In this document: positions 47,671 to 56,005 of the stretch, piece after piece | Numbering within the stretch: the stretch's first letter is position 1 | Layout: each line of letters opens with the position of its first letter | NCBI RefSeq assembly: GCF_001273775.1 | Contig: NZ_CP011801.1 | Location: 3,574,001 to 3,638,000 of the forward strand | Length of the DNA: 64,000 nt | Direction of reading: 5' to 3' | DNA from: Nitrospira moscoviensis | GTDB taxonomy: Bacteria; Nitrospirota; Nitrospiria; Nitrospirales; Nitrospiraceae | The notes under the pieces: generated by a model | Database searches by the model: none | What the model was told of the DNA's origin: nothing | Seen by the model: the letters and a program-made list of their open reading frames with translations, nothing else | Program-made: the position numbers and the translations under genes

Positions 47671-48752
47671 TGGCAGTACTCATTCACCCGCTCCGGTTCG
47701 AAGCGCGGCGCGTCGAGGACATGTTTGATGAAGTGGAAGATCTTGCGCCGGACGTCCACCGACAAGTTGGGGTACCAGACCGGGCTCGCGACGACCAGAC
47801 CGCGGAACGCGAAGAAGGGCGCGGCGGCGGCCGTCACCTCCTTGTCGGCGCTGGTTTCCAGATAGGTCTCCCAGAACAAGCGGAACAATACCTCGAAGGG
47901 ACCCTTGAGCCGGCCCCAGCGGATCAGCGAATTGAGCAGATAGTTCATCGTCATGGCCGTCACGTCGTCGGCCGGCTCGCCCCACTCGCCGCGCGACCGG
48001 TCCAACACGGAAAACTCCGTCCCGGTCCGGAACAGCACGTTGTACGGATGAAAGTCGCCGTGCACCTGCGAGAGCCGGCTGGGTTTGTCGCGCAGGCGCC
48101 ACCGCCACCGGTTGCAGGCTTCCTCGATGGTACGCAGCAGCTCCTCGGTGATGAATTCGAACTTCGCCGGATAGCTGTCGGTCAAGCCCATAATGCATTC
48201 GCCGTGGCCGATCAATTCGCGCAGCCGGCGCTTGTAGAGATCGGCGTCGCGCCGTTTCTTCGCATGGATCTGCGCCAGATACCGGGCAAGCGCGGCAGCC
48301 CGCTGGCGGTCCAGTTTGCGCAGCGCGCCGCCTTTCGCCAGCCGGTCGAGATCCTGATGATAGCTCGTGCCGTCGGCCCATTCGTTCAGGACGAAGAACT
48401 CGCGGGCGTCGGCCACCGAAAACAGTCCCTGTTGCCCATCGAACGCTCCGACATCGAGCGATTTCACATGGCGCGGCAGCCGGCCATACGAGTCGTAATC
48501 CCACAGCATGGCTTGCGCGCGATCCGCCATGTGCTCGTGGCCGAAGGGGCCGGGCTTCATCGTTTCGAGCACGGCCGAGCGCACGCGGCGTCCCACCCGG
48601 AATGTCACCTTGACCGGCGTCCCATAGCCATAGCGCTTCTGATCGCCTTGGGAACTCTCCTTCCCGATCATGCCGTACGACAGCAGCGTCGCATCGCGAC
48701 CAAAGCGGCTCTGAAGATAGCGTTCGAGGGAGGCCTTCTTAAACGTCGGCAT
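47667..48752 (-). CDS. Aminoglycoside-phosphotransferase-fold kinase
   Basis: 361 aa. Key APH-fold motifs: LSQVHGDFHPYNVLFRTGTE (H-G-D-x-H-x-x-N catalytic loop) and LDRSRGEWGEPADDVTAMTM (the D-x-x-x-G metal segment, here DRSRGEWGEP). The N-terminal beta lobe has YGYGTPVKVTFRVGRRVRSA. Substrate unknown; proximity to the kinase CysC gene suggests they act on related substrates. The two overlap by 4 bases. Confidence 0.8.
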   Translation of the reverse strand: MPTFKKASLERYLQSRFGRDATLLSYGMIGKESSQGDQKRYGYGTPVKVTFRVGRRVRSAVLETMKPGPFGHEHMADRAQAMLWDYDSYGRLPRHVKSLDVGAFDGQQGLFSVADAREFFVLNEWADGTSYHQDLDRLAKGGALRKLDRQRAAALARYLAQIHAKKRRDADLYKRRLRELIGHGECIMGLTDSYPAKFEFITEELLRTIEEACNRWRWRLRDKPSRLSQVHGDFHPYNVLFRTGTEFSVLDRSRGEWGEPADDVTAMTMNYLLNSLIRWGRLKGPFEVLFRLFWETYLETSADKEVTAAAAPFFAFRGLVVASPVWYPNLSVDVRRKIFHFIKHVLDAPRFEPERVNEYCQ

Positions 48753-48989
48753 ACCGTACGCTCAGGCAAGTCACGTTCCACGATCGAATTGACAAGAGGC
48801 GTCTCATATCGCCCTTTGGGTATGGTATGGCCTCCCTATCTTGCCACGACTGTCCCATTCAGCGGCATCGTATCAGGACGATTGAGGAAAAACGCGCCAG
48901 CTTGGCCTATCCAGCTTGAGTCACTTGCAGCCTCTCCCCATGATTTCCAACCGCTTTTCACCAGCCGGCCATGCAACCCGTTCCGAACC

Positions 48990-49408
48990 ACCGGCACAGC
49001 GCTTGCTGCGGCCGCCATTCTGTCCAGCCTGGCCGATCTGCCGATCCGGCTTATCTCGCCGTCACCGGCTCCATCAACCAACTGGGGGAAGTCCAGCCGA
49101 TCGGCGGCGTGAACGAGAAGATCGAAGGCTTCTTTGAATCCTGCTCACGGCGCGGCCTCACCGGCAGGCAAGGCGTGATCATCCCCGCGCGCAATACGAA
49201 GCACTTGGCGTTGAGGCGCGACGTGGTGGAGGCGGTCGAGTCGGGCCGATTCACCCTCTACGCCGTCCATTGCATGGAAGAGGCGATCGAGCTGCTCACC
49301 GGTGTCGCAGCCGGCGAGCGGAGCCTCGACGGCGAGTATCCGGCCGACAGCGTCTACGGCCGCGCCGCCCGCCGGCTCGAAGAGATGGCCCAGATGGTCG
49401 CGGAATAG
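48990..49408 (+). pseudogene. Lon-like AAA protease, C-terminal fragment with frameshift
   Basis: In one frame ILSSLADLPIRL ends near 49051. In the next frame the text continues PAYLAVTGSINQLGEVQPIG, GVNEKIEGFFESCSRRGLTG (catalytic Lys), QGVIIPARNTKHLALRRDVV and the rest of the Lon/LonB proteolytic domain to 49408. The catalytic Ser region (DSAS-type) is eroded and the ATPase and N-terminal parts are absent. This is a relic, not a functional gene. 48753-48989 shows no gene. Confidence 0.8.
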
Positions 49409-49442
49409 AGCGAAGGCGAAGAACGACCCGGCGGACACATCA

Positions 49443-49856
49443 TCACCGTGCCGTGATAAAGAGCTCGATCTGCTGTTTGATCTGATCCCGCACCGTCCGG
49501 AAGGCGTGCCGCCGTTCGTCCGCCGTCCCGGTCACCGCAGCCGGATCCTCGAAACTCCAATGAATCAGCGTCGCCGCATGCGGCCAGCGCGGGCAGGAAT
49601 CCTTCGCCCGATCGCAGACGGTAATCACATACTCGAACGCCCGATCGGTGAACTCGTTCATGTGTTTGGAGCGATGCTTAGAGATGTCGATCCCGATGTC
49701 CTGCATGGCCTCCACGGCGCCCGGATTCAGCCCCACCGGATGCGTGCCGGCGCTGAACACGTCATAGCGATCGCCCGCGAGGTGCCGGAGCAACCCCTCC
49801 GCCATCTGGCTGCGCGCCGAATTGCCTGTGCAGAGAAAGAGCACCCGTTGTTTCAT
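49443..49856 (-). CDS. arsC: Arsenate reductase, thioredoxin-coupled (ArsC/LMW-PTP fold)
   Basis: 137 aa from MKQRVLFLCTGNSARSQMAE, containing the C-x5-R phosphate loop, with the redox Cys in EYVITVCDRAKDSCPRWPHA. It reduces As(V) to As(III). Start 49856 overlaps the acr3 stop by ATGA and is preferred over 49880. It is the last gene of arsR-arsM-acr3-arsC. Confidence 0.92.
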   Translation of the reverse strand: MKQRVLFLCTGNSARSQMAEGLLRHLAGDRYDVFSAGTHPVGLNPGAVEAMQDIGIDISKHRSKHMNEFTDRAFEYVITVCDRAKDSCPRWPHAATLIHWSFEDPAAVTGTADERRHAFRTVRDQIKQQIELFITAR

Positions 49857-50944
49857 GCCGGCACCTCCACCCTGAACCATTGCCGCGTGGAGTTACACAC
49901 CCGGCACACCGACAACATGACGGGGACTTCGACCAGCACCCCGACGACGGTGGCCAGCGCGGCGCCGGATTCCGCGCCGAAGAGCGCGATAGCCGTCGCC
50001 ACGGCCAGTTCGAAAAAGTTGCTCGCGCCGATGAGGGCTCCCGGCGCCGCCACCGAATACGGCACGCGCCGCCACCACATCAGGCCGTACGCCAGCGAGG
50101 CATTCAGATACACCTGGAAGAGAATCGGCACGGCGATCAGCGCGACGTGCCAGGTCTTGGTCAGAAGATTGTCGGCCTGAAACGCGAAGATCAGCACCAG
50201 CGTGGCGAGCAGCGCCACGATCGTCACGGGCGCGAAGCGGGGCAAGAGATTCTTCTCGAACCACTGTTGCCCATAACGGCCGATCAACCACCAGCGAAGC
50301 CACGTCCCGATCGCGAGCGGGATCACGATGAAGGCCAGGACGGAGTAGAACAGCACATGATAGGGCACGGTGAGGGAGGAGGCGCCGCTCACCAACAGGC
50401 CGATGATCGGGGCGAACAGCACCAGCATGATGAGATCGTTCAGCGTGACCTGCACGAGCGTATAGGCCGGATCACCGTCCGTCAGGTAGCTCCACACAAA
50501 GACCATCGCCGTGCAGGGCGCGGCCGCGAGGATAATGGACCCTGCTATGTACTGATCCGCCTCGGACGGACTGATCCATGAGGCAAAGACGTAGCGGAAG
50601 AACAACCACGCCAGCACGGCCATCGAAAAGGGCTTGACCATCCAATTGACGAAGAGCGTGATCGCCAATCCGGCGGGACGGCTGCCGACGTTGCGAAGAG
50701 CTGAGACATCGACCTTCATCATCATGGGGATGATCATCAGCCAGATCAGGACCGCAATGGGCAAATTGATGTGGCTGCCTTCGCCGAATTCCCAACCTCG
50801 CACGGTGGCGACCATCCCGGGAGCCCATCGGCCCGCCAGCACACCGAACACCATGCAGAGTCCGACCCACAGCGTCAGATAGCGTTCAAACAGATTCAGC
50901 CGTTTTTCGACGGTGGAAGCCGGCGACGCGAGAACGAGTTCCAT
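49853..50944 (-). CDS. acr3: Arsenite efflux transporter Acr3
   Basis: 363 aa, ten hydrophobic helices. Acr3 motifs: LNLFERYLTLWVGLCMVFGV, NLPIAVLIWLMIIPMMMKVD, the catalytic Cys region IILAAAPCTAMVFVWSYLTD and LIGASNFFELAVATAIALFG. It exports As(III). Start MELVLASPAST at 50944 is chosen because the frame to 51268 overlaps the ArsM gene. Paired with the reductase gene downstream. Confidence 0.93.
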   Translation of the reverse strand: MELVLASPASTVEKRLNLFERYLTLWVGLCMVFGVLAGRWAPGMVATVRGWEFGEGSHINLPIAVLIWLMIIPMMMKVDVSALRNVGSRPAGLAITLFVNWMVKPFSMAVLAWLFFRYVFASWISPSEADQYIAGSIILAAAPCTAMVFVWSYLTDGDPAYTLVQVTLNDLIMLVLFAPIIGLLVSGASSLTVPYHVLFYSVLAFIVIPLAIGTWLRWWLIGRYGQQWFEKNLLPRFAPVTIVALLATLVLIFAFQADNLLTKTWHVALIAVPILFQVYLNASLAYGLMWWRRVPYSVAAPGALIGASNFFELAVATAIALFGAESGAALATVVGVLVEVPVMLSVCRVCNSTRQWFRVEVPA

Positions 50945-50972
50945 GAGAGTTCCTTTCAGTCGTGTGAGGGGA

Positions 50973-51836
50973 TCATGAGCAACAGGTCGTCGAGCAGCAG
51001 GCTGCTTGGCCGGCCATCGGCTTGGTGGCCCGCACGAAGCCGCTGATGAACTTGCCGTCGACGAGCGGGGCGATCGCCCCGATGTCGAGGCCGGTTCCGT
51101 CCAAGAGCTCTGCGGCGTCCACGGCGGTATAGACGCGGGTCGGCTCGATGGAGACCTGCTCGAACCCCGCCCGCTCAAGCTTCGCCTTGTAGTCCGACTC
51201 TTCCAGCGCCCCGGCCACGCAGCCGGCCCAGAGTTCGATGCTGCGCCGGATTTCCGCCGGCATCTCACCGCGGATCACGATGTCGGACACGGCGAACCGC
51301 CCGCCCGGCTTCAACACGCGAAAGGCTTCAGCCAACACGCGATCCTTGTCGGGCGAGAGGTTGATGACACAGTTGGAAATGATCAGATCGACGGAGTTGT
51401 CGGGCAGCGGAATATGTTCGATGTCGCCCTTGAGAAATTCGACGTTGGCCACGCCGGCCTTGGCCTGGTTGGCTCTTGCGAGCTCCAGCATTTCGTCCGT
51501 CATGTCCAGGCCATACACCTTGCCGGTGGGCCCGACCCGCTTGGCCGACAGCAGGACGTCGATCCCGCCGCCCGAGCCTAAATCCAGAACGGTTTCCCCC
51601 GGCGAGATCGAAGCCAGCGCCGTCGGATTGCCGCAGCCCAGCGAGGCTGCCACGGCGGCTTGAGGCAGCGCGGCCGTTTCGTCATCCTGATAGAGACGGC
51701 CGGTGATGGGATCGAGCTTGCCCGCCTGCAAGACGGTTCCCGTTCCGCAGCAGGAACGCCGCTCCTGCTTCTGCGCCTGCAACGCCGCCTGCCCGTATCG
51801 CGCCTTGATCTCATCTTTGATCGTCTGGTCGTTCAT
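50973..51836 (-). CDS. arsM: Arsenite S-adenosylmethionine methyltransferase
   Basis: 287 aa from MNDQTIKDEIKARYGQAALQ. SAM fold: VLDLGSGGGIDVLLSAKRVG, VYGLDMTDEMLELARANQ and SNCVINLSPDKDRVLAEAFR. Arsenic-binding Cys are in ERRSCCGTG, WAGCVAG and the C-terminal CCSTTCCS. It methylates arsenite to volatile or less toxic forms. Lies between arsR and acr3, with an operator upstream. Confidence 0.9.
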   Translation of the reverse strand: MNDQTIKDEIKARYGQAALQAQKQERRSCCGTGTVLQAGKLDPITGRLYQDDETAALPQAAVAASLGCGNPTALASISPGETVLDLGSGGGIDVLLSAKRVGPTGKVYGLDMTDEMLELARANQAKAGVANVEFLKGDIEHIPLPDNSVDLIISNCVINLSPDKDRVLAEAFRVLKPGGRFAVSDIVIRGEMPAEIRRSIELWAGCVAGALEESDYKAKLERAGFEQVSIEPTRVYTAVDAAELLDGTGLDIGAIAPLVDGKFISGFVRATKPMAGQAACCSTTCCS

Positions 51837-51848
51837 GAAGCACCTCCC

Positions 51849-51864
51849 ATCAACAAAAGTTGAT
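51849..51864. promoter_or_regulatory. ArsR operator copy in the arsR-arsM gap
   Basis: ATCAA-CAAAAG-TTGAT, a perfect 5-bp inverted repeat with a 6-base spacer in the 46-base gap between arsR (stop 51883) and arsM (start 51836). It matches the upstream copy at 52217-52232 in arms and spacing. Confidence 0.7.
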
Positions 51865-51882
51865 TTATTCGGGCCAAAAAAA

Positions 51883-52203
51883 TCAGCAGCACTTGCCTGC
51901 TGACGCCGCGGACTTCGCCGCCTGCTTGAGGGCCGCGACAAGATCCTCCAGTTCCTCAATCGCGTCCGGGTTGAGCGAGTAATACATCCACCGCCCCTCA
52001 CGACGATCCTGAAGCAGCCCCGCCTCCTTGAGCACCTTGAGATGGAACGAGAGCCGCGACTGTCCCGCCTTCATCGCATCCGTCAGCTCGCACACGCACC
52101 GCTCTCCGTCCTTCAACCGATCGAGCAGCGCCAACCGCGTCTCGTCCGACAAGGCATGGAACAACGCGACAGCTTTCTTGAGCGGAATCGCAGAGGCAAC
52201 CAT
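51883..52203 (-). CDS. arsR: ArsR/SmtB-family arsenic repressor
   Basis: 106 aa from MVASAIPLKKAVALFHALSD. Winged HTH: LALLDRLKDGERCVCELTDA (metal-site CVC), GQSRLSFHLKVLKEAGLLQD and RREGRWMYYSLNPDAIEELE; a C-terminal CC pair may add ligands. Dissociates from DNA when As(III) binds. First gene of the operon and flanked by two operators. Confidence 0.93.
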   Translation of the reverse strand: MVASAIPLKKAVALFHALSDETRLALLDRLKDGERCVCELTDAMKAGQSRLSFHLKVLKEAGLLQDRREGRWMYYSLNPDAIEELEDLVAALKQAAKSAASAGKCC

Positions 52204-52216
52204 GGCGGAACTATAT

Positions 52217-52232
52217 ATCAACCAATTTTGAT
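52217..52232. promoter_or_regulatory. ArsR operator upstream of arsR
   Basis: ATCAA-CCAATT-TTGAT lies 14 bases before the arsR start, in an AT-rich stretch with ATATAT next to it (likely -10). A perfect inverted repeat of the ArsR type. Confidence 0.75.
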
Positions 52233-52318
52233 GAGTCAAGCCCACCTAATTTCGAAAGCATGCCTACTTGCATGATCTAGCAAATGAGCCTTATACTCCT
52301 AAAGCAAAGGAGAGACAA

Positions 52319-52510
52319 ATGGGTGAGTATACAGCTCTTGCTGATCAAACGATTGAAACGATTAGGGCTGTTAGCAAGTCGCTAAGAAAAGAACCAGAGG
52401 CCTTGCTTGCCGACATTATTAAGCAACACTTTGAGTCGATAAGTTCGTCTGCAGAAACTAAGAGACCTTCTGAACAACCTCCAACAACTCAAGCTGTCCG
52501 GTCCCGCTGA
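52319..52510 (+). CDS. Unrecognised 63-aa protein
   Basis: ATG 52319 behind AAAGGAGAG. Reads MGEYTALADQTIETIRAVSK, SLRKEPEALLADIIKQHFES, then a Ser/Pro tail. A helical dimer is plausible. Its 3' end overlaps the convergent membrane protein gene by 53 bases. AT-richer than the flanks. Confidence 0.45.
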   Translation: MGEYTALADQTIETIRAVSKSLRKEPEALLADIIKQHFESISSSAETKRPSEQPPTTQAVRSR

Positions 52511-53258
52511 GGTGATAATAGTAGATGTTAAGGTTTAGGATCGTCGCATACTTTAAGACGAAGAGATTACCCGGGATAACCAGCCAATCGTAAAGCACCC
52601 TTCCTTCCTTCTCCTTTGGGTCCCCTACAGATTTCTTTGCTCCAACCAATAGCAGATCAAGCAGTTCACCGTTTTCATCGACGATAAAAGAAAACAGCAA
52701 GCCGGAATATAACTGCAGCTCCTTATCTGTCTGGATAAGAGCATGGACAAACCGGATGTTGGGCTCCTTATTGTCTTTGGTAATACCCCGTCCTGTTAGC
52801 CGGTACAGCCAGTAATTCCTAAATTTGAAGAAGGCTGGATAACGAAGATCCCACTTTCTTATCCAGACAAGATGGCGAATGAGCTTGCCTCCCAAAAGAG
52901 ACAGCACCAACGCGAGGATGATGTATCCGGTGATGAATACCCAGTTGCTATAGCAGCTCTCGACAATCTCGTTAAGCGAATACCGCCCTTCTTCATCAAA
53001 AGTTGCGGACAACAATCTGATGACTTTAACGAAATCCACATCCGGAACTAGGCCAGTCCAATGGTGAGTGGCTTCCGCAACTAACAAGGACGCATAGTGA
53101 ACCGGAAAAGAAAAGAGCACAGCTCCCGCCAAATCCTCCAGGAGGTTTTTCGGCAAAACGGCTTTACTGAATTCGTCCGTATGATATGTGGTTCGAGCGA
53201 TATAGCCCGGAATCGAGAGAAAGAATAACAGCAAGGAAGATATCGTAATGTCGGCCAT
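52458..53258 (-). CDS. Membrane protein, DUF6338-like
   Basis: 266 aa with hydrophobic helices near the N terminus (ITISSLLLFFLSIPGYIART) and middle (VFITGYIILALVLSLLGG), then a soluble C-terminal domain (IRFVHALIQTDKELQLYSGL, VDENGELLDLLLVGAKKSVG). The overall layout and the IPGYI motif near the start resemble DUF6338. Lower GC than the neighbours suggests transfer together with the convergent 63-aa gene. Confidence 0.55.
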   Translation of the reverse strand: MADITISSLLLFFLSIPGYIARTTYHTDEFSKAVLPKNLLEDLAGAVLFSFPVHYASLLVAEATHHWTGLVPDVDFVKVIRLLSATFDEEGRYSLNEIVESCYSNWVFITGYIILALVLSLLGGKLIRHLVWIRKWDLRYPAFFKFRNYWLYRLTGRGITKDNKEPNIRFVHALIQTDKELQLYSGLLFSFIVDENGELLDLLLVGAKKSVGDPKEKEGRVLYDWLVIPGNLFVLKYATILNLNIYYYHLSGTGQLELLEVVQKVS

Positions 53259-53365
53259 CAGCCCTCACAGTGTAAACTCGATCAATTGCGCGCACGGCAT
53301 TTTAGGAGGAAGACTCACGGCTGAGCAATAGAAAATTCTAAGCTTCAGCACCATACCTTCTGGCA

Positions 53366-53402
53366 TTGACATCAGGAAACTATAGATACTAGGATAGTTT
53401 CC
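53366..53402 (+). promoter_or_regulatory. Promoter and operator of the TetR/CecR-type operon
   Basis: TTGACA (53366-53371) and TAGGAT (53390-53395) are 18 bases apart. Overlapping them is a perfect 9-bp inverted repeat, GGAAACTAT (53375-53383) and ATAGTTTCC (53394-53402), with a 10-base spacer. It ends 7 bases before the regulator ATG (53410), so binding would block both polymerase and start: a self-repression design. Confidence 0.7.
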
Positions 53403-53409
53403 ATCGTAT

Positions 53410-54060
53410 ATGGCTATCAGGACTTCCATACTCCATCGAAAGCGATCGGCCGAAGCACCCTCCGACGACACGCTTCGCCGGCGCATCGTCGCGGAATCCC
53501 GGCGGCACTTCTTTGCCCACGGCTTCCGGAGCGTCACGATGGACGATCTGGCTCGCGAAATGGCGATGAGCAAGAAGACGCTCTACGCCTGCTTCCCGAG
53601 CAAGGCGGCGCTCATTGAAGCCGTGATCAACGACAAATTCCGCAGTATCGATACAGACCTCGCCCGCATCACGTCGGCGGCCTCGTCCGATTGTCTCGGC
53701 GCGCTGCAGCGGCTGCTGGCCTGCGTGCAGGGGCACATGGACGAGATCCGGCCGCCGTTCCTGCGCGACATCCGGCGCGAGACGCCGGACTTGTTCGCCC
53801 TGGTGGAGACTCGCCGGCGGGACGTGATTCAGCGGCACTTCGGCAAGGTGTTCCTGGAAGGGCGCCGGGCCGGGCTGATTCGCCAGGACATTCCGCCCAA
53901 GCTGGCGATCGAAATCCTGCTGGGCGCAGTGCAGGCGGTGATGAACCCGCCCAAGATGGAAGAGCTGGGCCTGACGCCGAAGAACGGCTTTACGGCCATC
54001 ATGCGTGTGGTGCTCGAGGGCGTGACCACGGAGAAAGCCCGGTCGCGTCGATCGGACTGA
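53410..54060 (+). CDS. TetR-family repressor (CecR-like)
   Basis: 216 aa. TetR HTH: RRRIVAESRRHFFAHGFRSV, TMDDLAREMAMSKKTLYACF and PSKAALIEAVI. The ligand domain resembles the CecR C-terminal domain. First gene of an operon with a membrane fusion protein and two ABC ATPase/permease pairs, like E. coli cecR-ybhGFSR, which responds to cephalosporins and chloramphenicol. Confidence 0.88.
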   Translation: MAIRTSILHRKRSAEAPSDDTLRRRIVAESRRHFFAHGFRSVTMDDLAREMAMSKKTLYACFPSKAALIEAVINDKFRSIDTDLARITSAASSDCLGALQRLLACVQGHMDEIRPPFLRDIRRETPDLFALVETRRRDVIQRHFGKVFLEGRRAGLIRQDIPPKLAIEILLGAVQAVMNPPKMEELGLTPKNGFTAIMRVVLEGVTTEKARSRRSD

Positions 54061-54076
54061 CGCCGGAGAACGGAGC

Positions 54077-55075
54077 ATGAAGAAACGCATTCTCCTCATC
54101 ATGATCGCGGCACTCACGGTGATCACCGGGGGCTACCTCTACGTGCGCTCCGCGAGCGACCGCGCGGCCGACACGGCGCTCAAGGTTGCCGGTAACGTCG
54201 AAGCGCACGAGAGTGTGGTGAGCTTCAAAGTGCCGGGCCGTATCGTGGAGTTGGCCGTCCAGGAGGGCCAATACGTCAACCCGGGCGACCTCTTGGCGCG
54301 GCTGGACGACGACGATTACCGCCAGCAAGTGAGTGTGGACGAGGCGACGGTCCGCACGCGGGAGGCCGAGCTGGCGCTGGCCCTGGCCGGCAGCCGCGAA
54401 CAGGAAATCCAGGCGGCGAAGCAGTCGCTCATCGACGCGAAGGCGGACCTCGAGCTCAAGCGGGCCGAGTTCCGCCGGCGGAAAGCCCTGCTCGGCGAAC
54501 AAGCCGTGTCACAGGAGGACGTCGACAGCGCGGAGACGCTGATGAAGCGCGCGGAGGCCACGTACCGGCGCGTCAAGGAAACGCACGCTCAGATCGTCGA
54601 GGGCACCCGCAAGGAAGAGATCGCCGTGCGGCGCGCCAATCTGCAGCTGGCCCGCGAGCACCTAGAGATGTCCCGCGTGAAGTTGGCCTATACCGTCCTC
54701 ACCGCGCCGGTGTCCGGCGTCGTGCTGGTCCGGCAGGCGGAGTTGGGCGAAGTGGTGGCGCCGGGAACGCCGGTCGTGACGATCGCCGACCTCGACCGCC
54801 TCTGGGTCCGCGGCTACATCAACGAAACGGATCTGGGCCGCATCCGCTGGGGGCAGCAGGCTACGGTGCGCACGGATACCTATCCCGACAAAGAGTACAA
54901 GGGCCGGGTCTCGTTCATCGCGTCGCAGGCGGAGTTCACGCCCAAGAGCGTGGAAACTCACAAGGAACGAGTGACCCTCGTCTACCGCGTCAAGATCGAC
55001 GTGGAGAACCCCAATCATGAGCTCAAGCCGGGCATGCCGGTGGAGGTCATGATCGGCGTACCGCCGCAGGAATGA
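54077..55075 (+). CDS. HlyD/YbhG-type membrane fusion protein
   Basis: 332 aa. N-terminal membrane helix (ILLIMIAALTVITGGYLYVR), lipoyl/barrel halves (KVAGNVEAHESVVSFKVPGR, VLTAPVSGVVLVRQAELGEV) and a long alpha-hairpin (about residues 85-185). YbhG-like length. It links the inner-membrane exporter to an outer-membrane channel. Lies 16 bases after the repressor. Confidence 0.88.
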   Translation: MKKRILLIMIAALTVITGGYLYVRSASDRAADTALKVAGNVEAHESVVSFKVPGRIVELAVQEGQYVNPGDLLARLDDDDYRQQVSVDEATVRTREAELALALAGSREQEIQAAKQSLIDAKADLELKRAEFRRRKALLGEQAVSQEDVDSAETLMKRAEATYRRVKETHAQIVEGTRKEEIAVRRANLQLAREHLEMSRVKLAYTVLTAPVSGVVLVRQAELGEVVAPGTPVVTIADLDRLWVRGYINETDLGRIRWGQQATVRTDTYPDKEYKGRVSFIASQAEFTPKSVETHKERVTLVYRVKIDVENPNHELKPGMPVEVMIGVPPQE

Positions 55076-55078
55076 GCC

Positions 55079-56005
55079 ATGCCTGCCGCCATTGTCACAT
55101 CGGACCTGACGAAGCGCTTCCCGGGTGTCACGGCCGTGGACCGTTTGACCTTCGAGGTCCATGCCGGCGAGATCTTCGGCCTGGTCGGCCCCGACGGCGC
55201 CGGGAAGACGACGACGCTCCGCATTCTGGCCGGCGTCCTCACGCCGGATGCGGGGTCGGCGACGGTCGCAGGCTACGACATCGTGCACGACCCCGAAGCG
55301 GCGAAAGCGCACGTGAGCTATATGCCGCAGCGTTTCGGCCTCTACGAAGATTTGACCGTCGAAGAAAACATCCGCTTCTACGCCGATCTCTTCGGCGTCG
55401 CCCGGTCGGAGCGTGAACCGCGCGCCCACCGCCTGCTGGACGGAGCCGGCATGAGCCCCTTCACGAACCGCCTGGCCGGCAAGCTTTCGGGCGGCATGAA
55501 GCAGAAGCTGGGGCTCGTCTGCGCGCTTATTCATCACCCCCGCGTGATTCTGCTCGATGAACCGACCAACGGCGTGGATCCCGTCTCGCGCCGCGACTTC
55601 TGGCGCATCCTCTATTCCCTGCTCGACGAAGGGATCGCCATCCTCATGTCCACCTCCTACTTGGACGAGGCGGAGCGATGCCACCGCGTCGCGCTGGTGC
55701 ATCAGGGGCGGATGCTGTTCAGCGACACCCCGGCCGGGCTCAAAACGCACTTACGGGGCGCCGTGGTCTCCATCGACGCGCCCGACCCGCGCCGCATCCG
55801 GGCCGAGCTTGACGGCGCGGCCGGCGTGCTGAATGCATTGCTCGTCGGCGACGGCGTGCACCTGGTGGTCGACGATGCCGAGCGCCGGATTCCGGAACTG
55901 CGGGCGGTGCTTCAACGAGCCGGGATGGCCTTCGATCGCGTGGAGGAGGTGACTCCCACGATCGAAGATCTCTTCGTCGCCGCCACAGGGGAGAGCCATG
56001 AGTAA
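55079..56005 (+). CDS. ABC transporter ATPase (YbhF N-half-like)
   Basis: 308 aa. Walker A GPDGAGKTTTLRILAGVLTP, signature LSGGMKQKLGLVCALIHHPR, Walker B VILLDEPTNGVDPVSRRDF and the switch-type region TSYLDEAERC. It begins 3 bases after the fusion protein gene and overlaps the next ATPase gene by 8 bases. In E. coli YbhF both halves are one polypeptide. Confidence 0.9.
   Translation: MPAAIVTSDLTKRFPGVTAVDRLTFEVHAGEIFGLVGPDGAGKTTTLRILAGVLTPDAGSATVAGYDIVHDPEAAKAHVSYMPQRFGLYEDLTVEENIRFYADLFGVARSEREPRAHRLLDGAGMSPFTNRLAGKLSGGMKQKLGLVCALIHHPRVILLDEPTNGVDPVSRRDFWRILYSLLDEGIAILMSTSYLDEAERCHRVALVHQGRMLFSDTPAGLKTHLRGAVVSIDAPDPRRIRAELDGAAGVLNALLVGDGVHLVVDDAERRIPELRAVLQRAGMAFDRVEEVTPTIEDLFVAATGESHE

Noticed and set aside
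47649..48989. Plus-strand 487-aa open frame opposite the phosphotransferase
   Set aside because: It is antisense to a gene with clear kinase motifs; only its last part coincides with the Lon relic.
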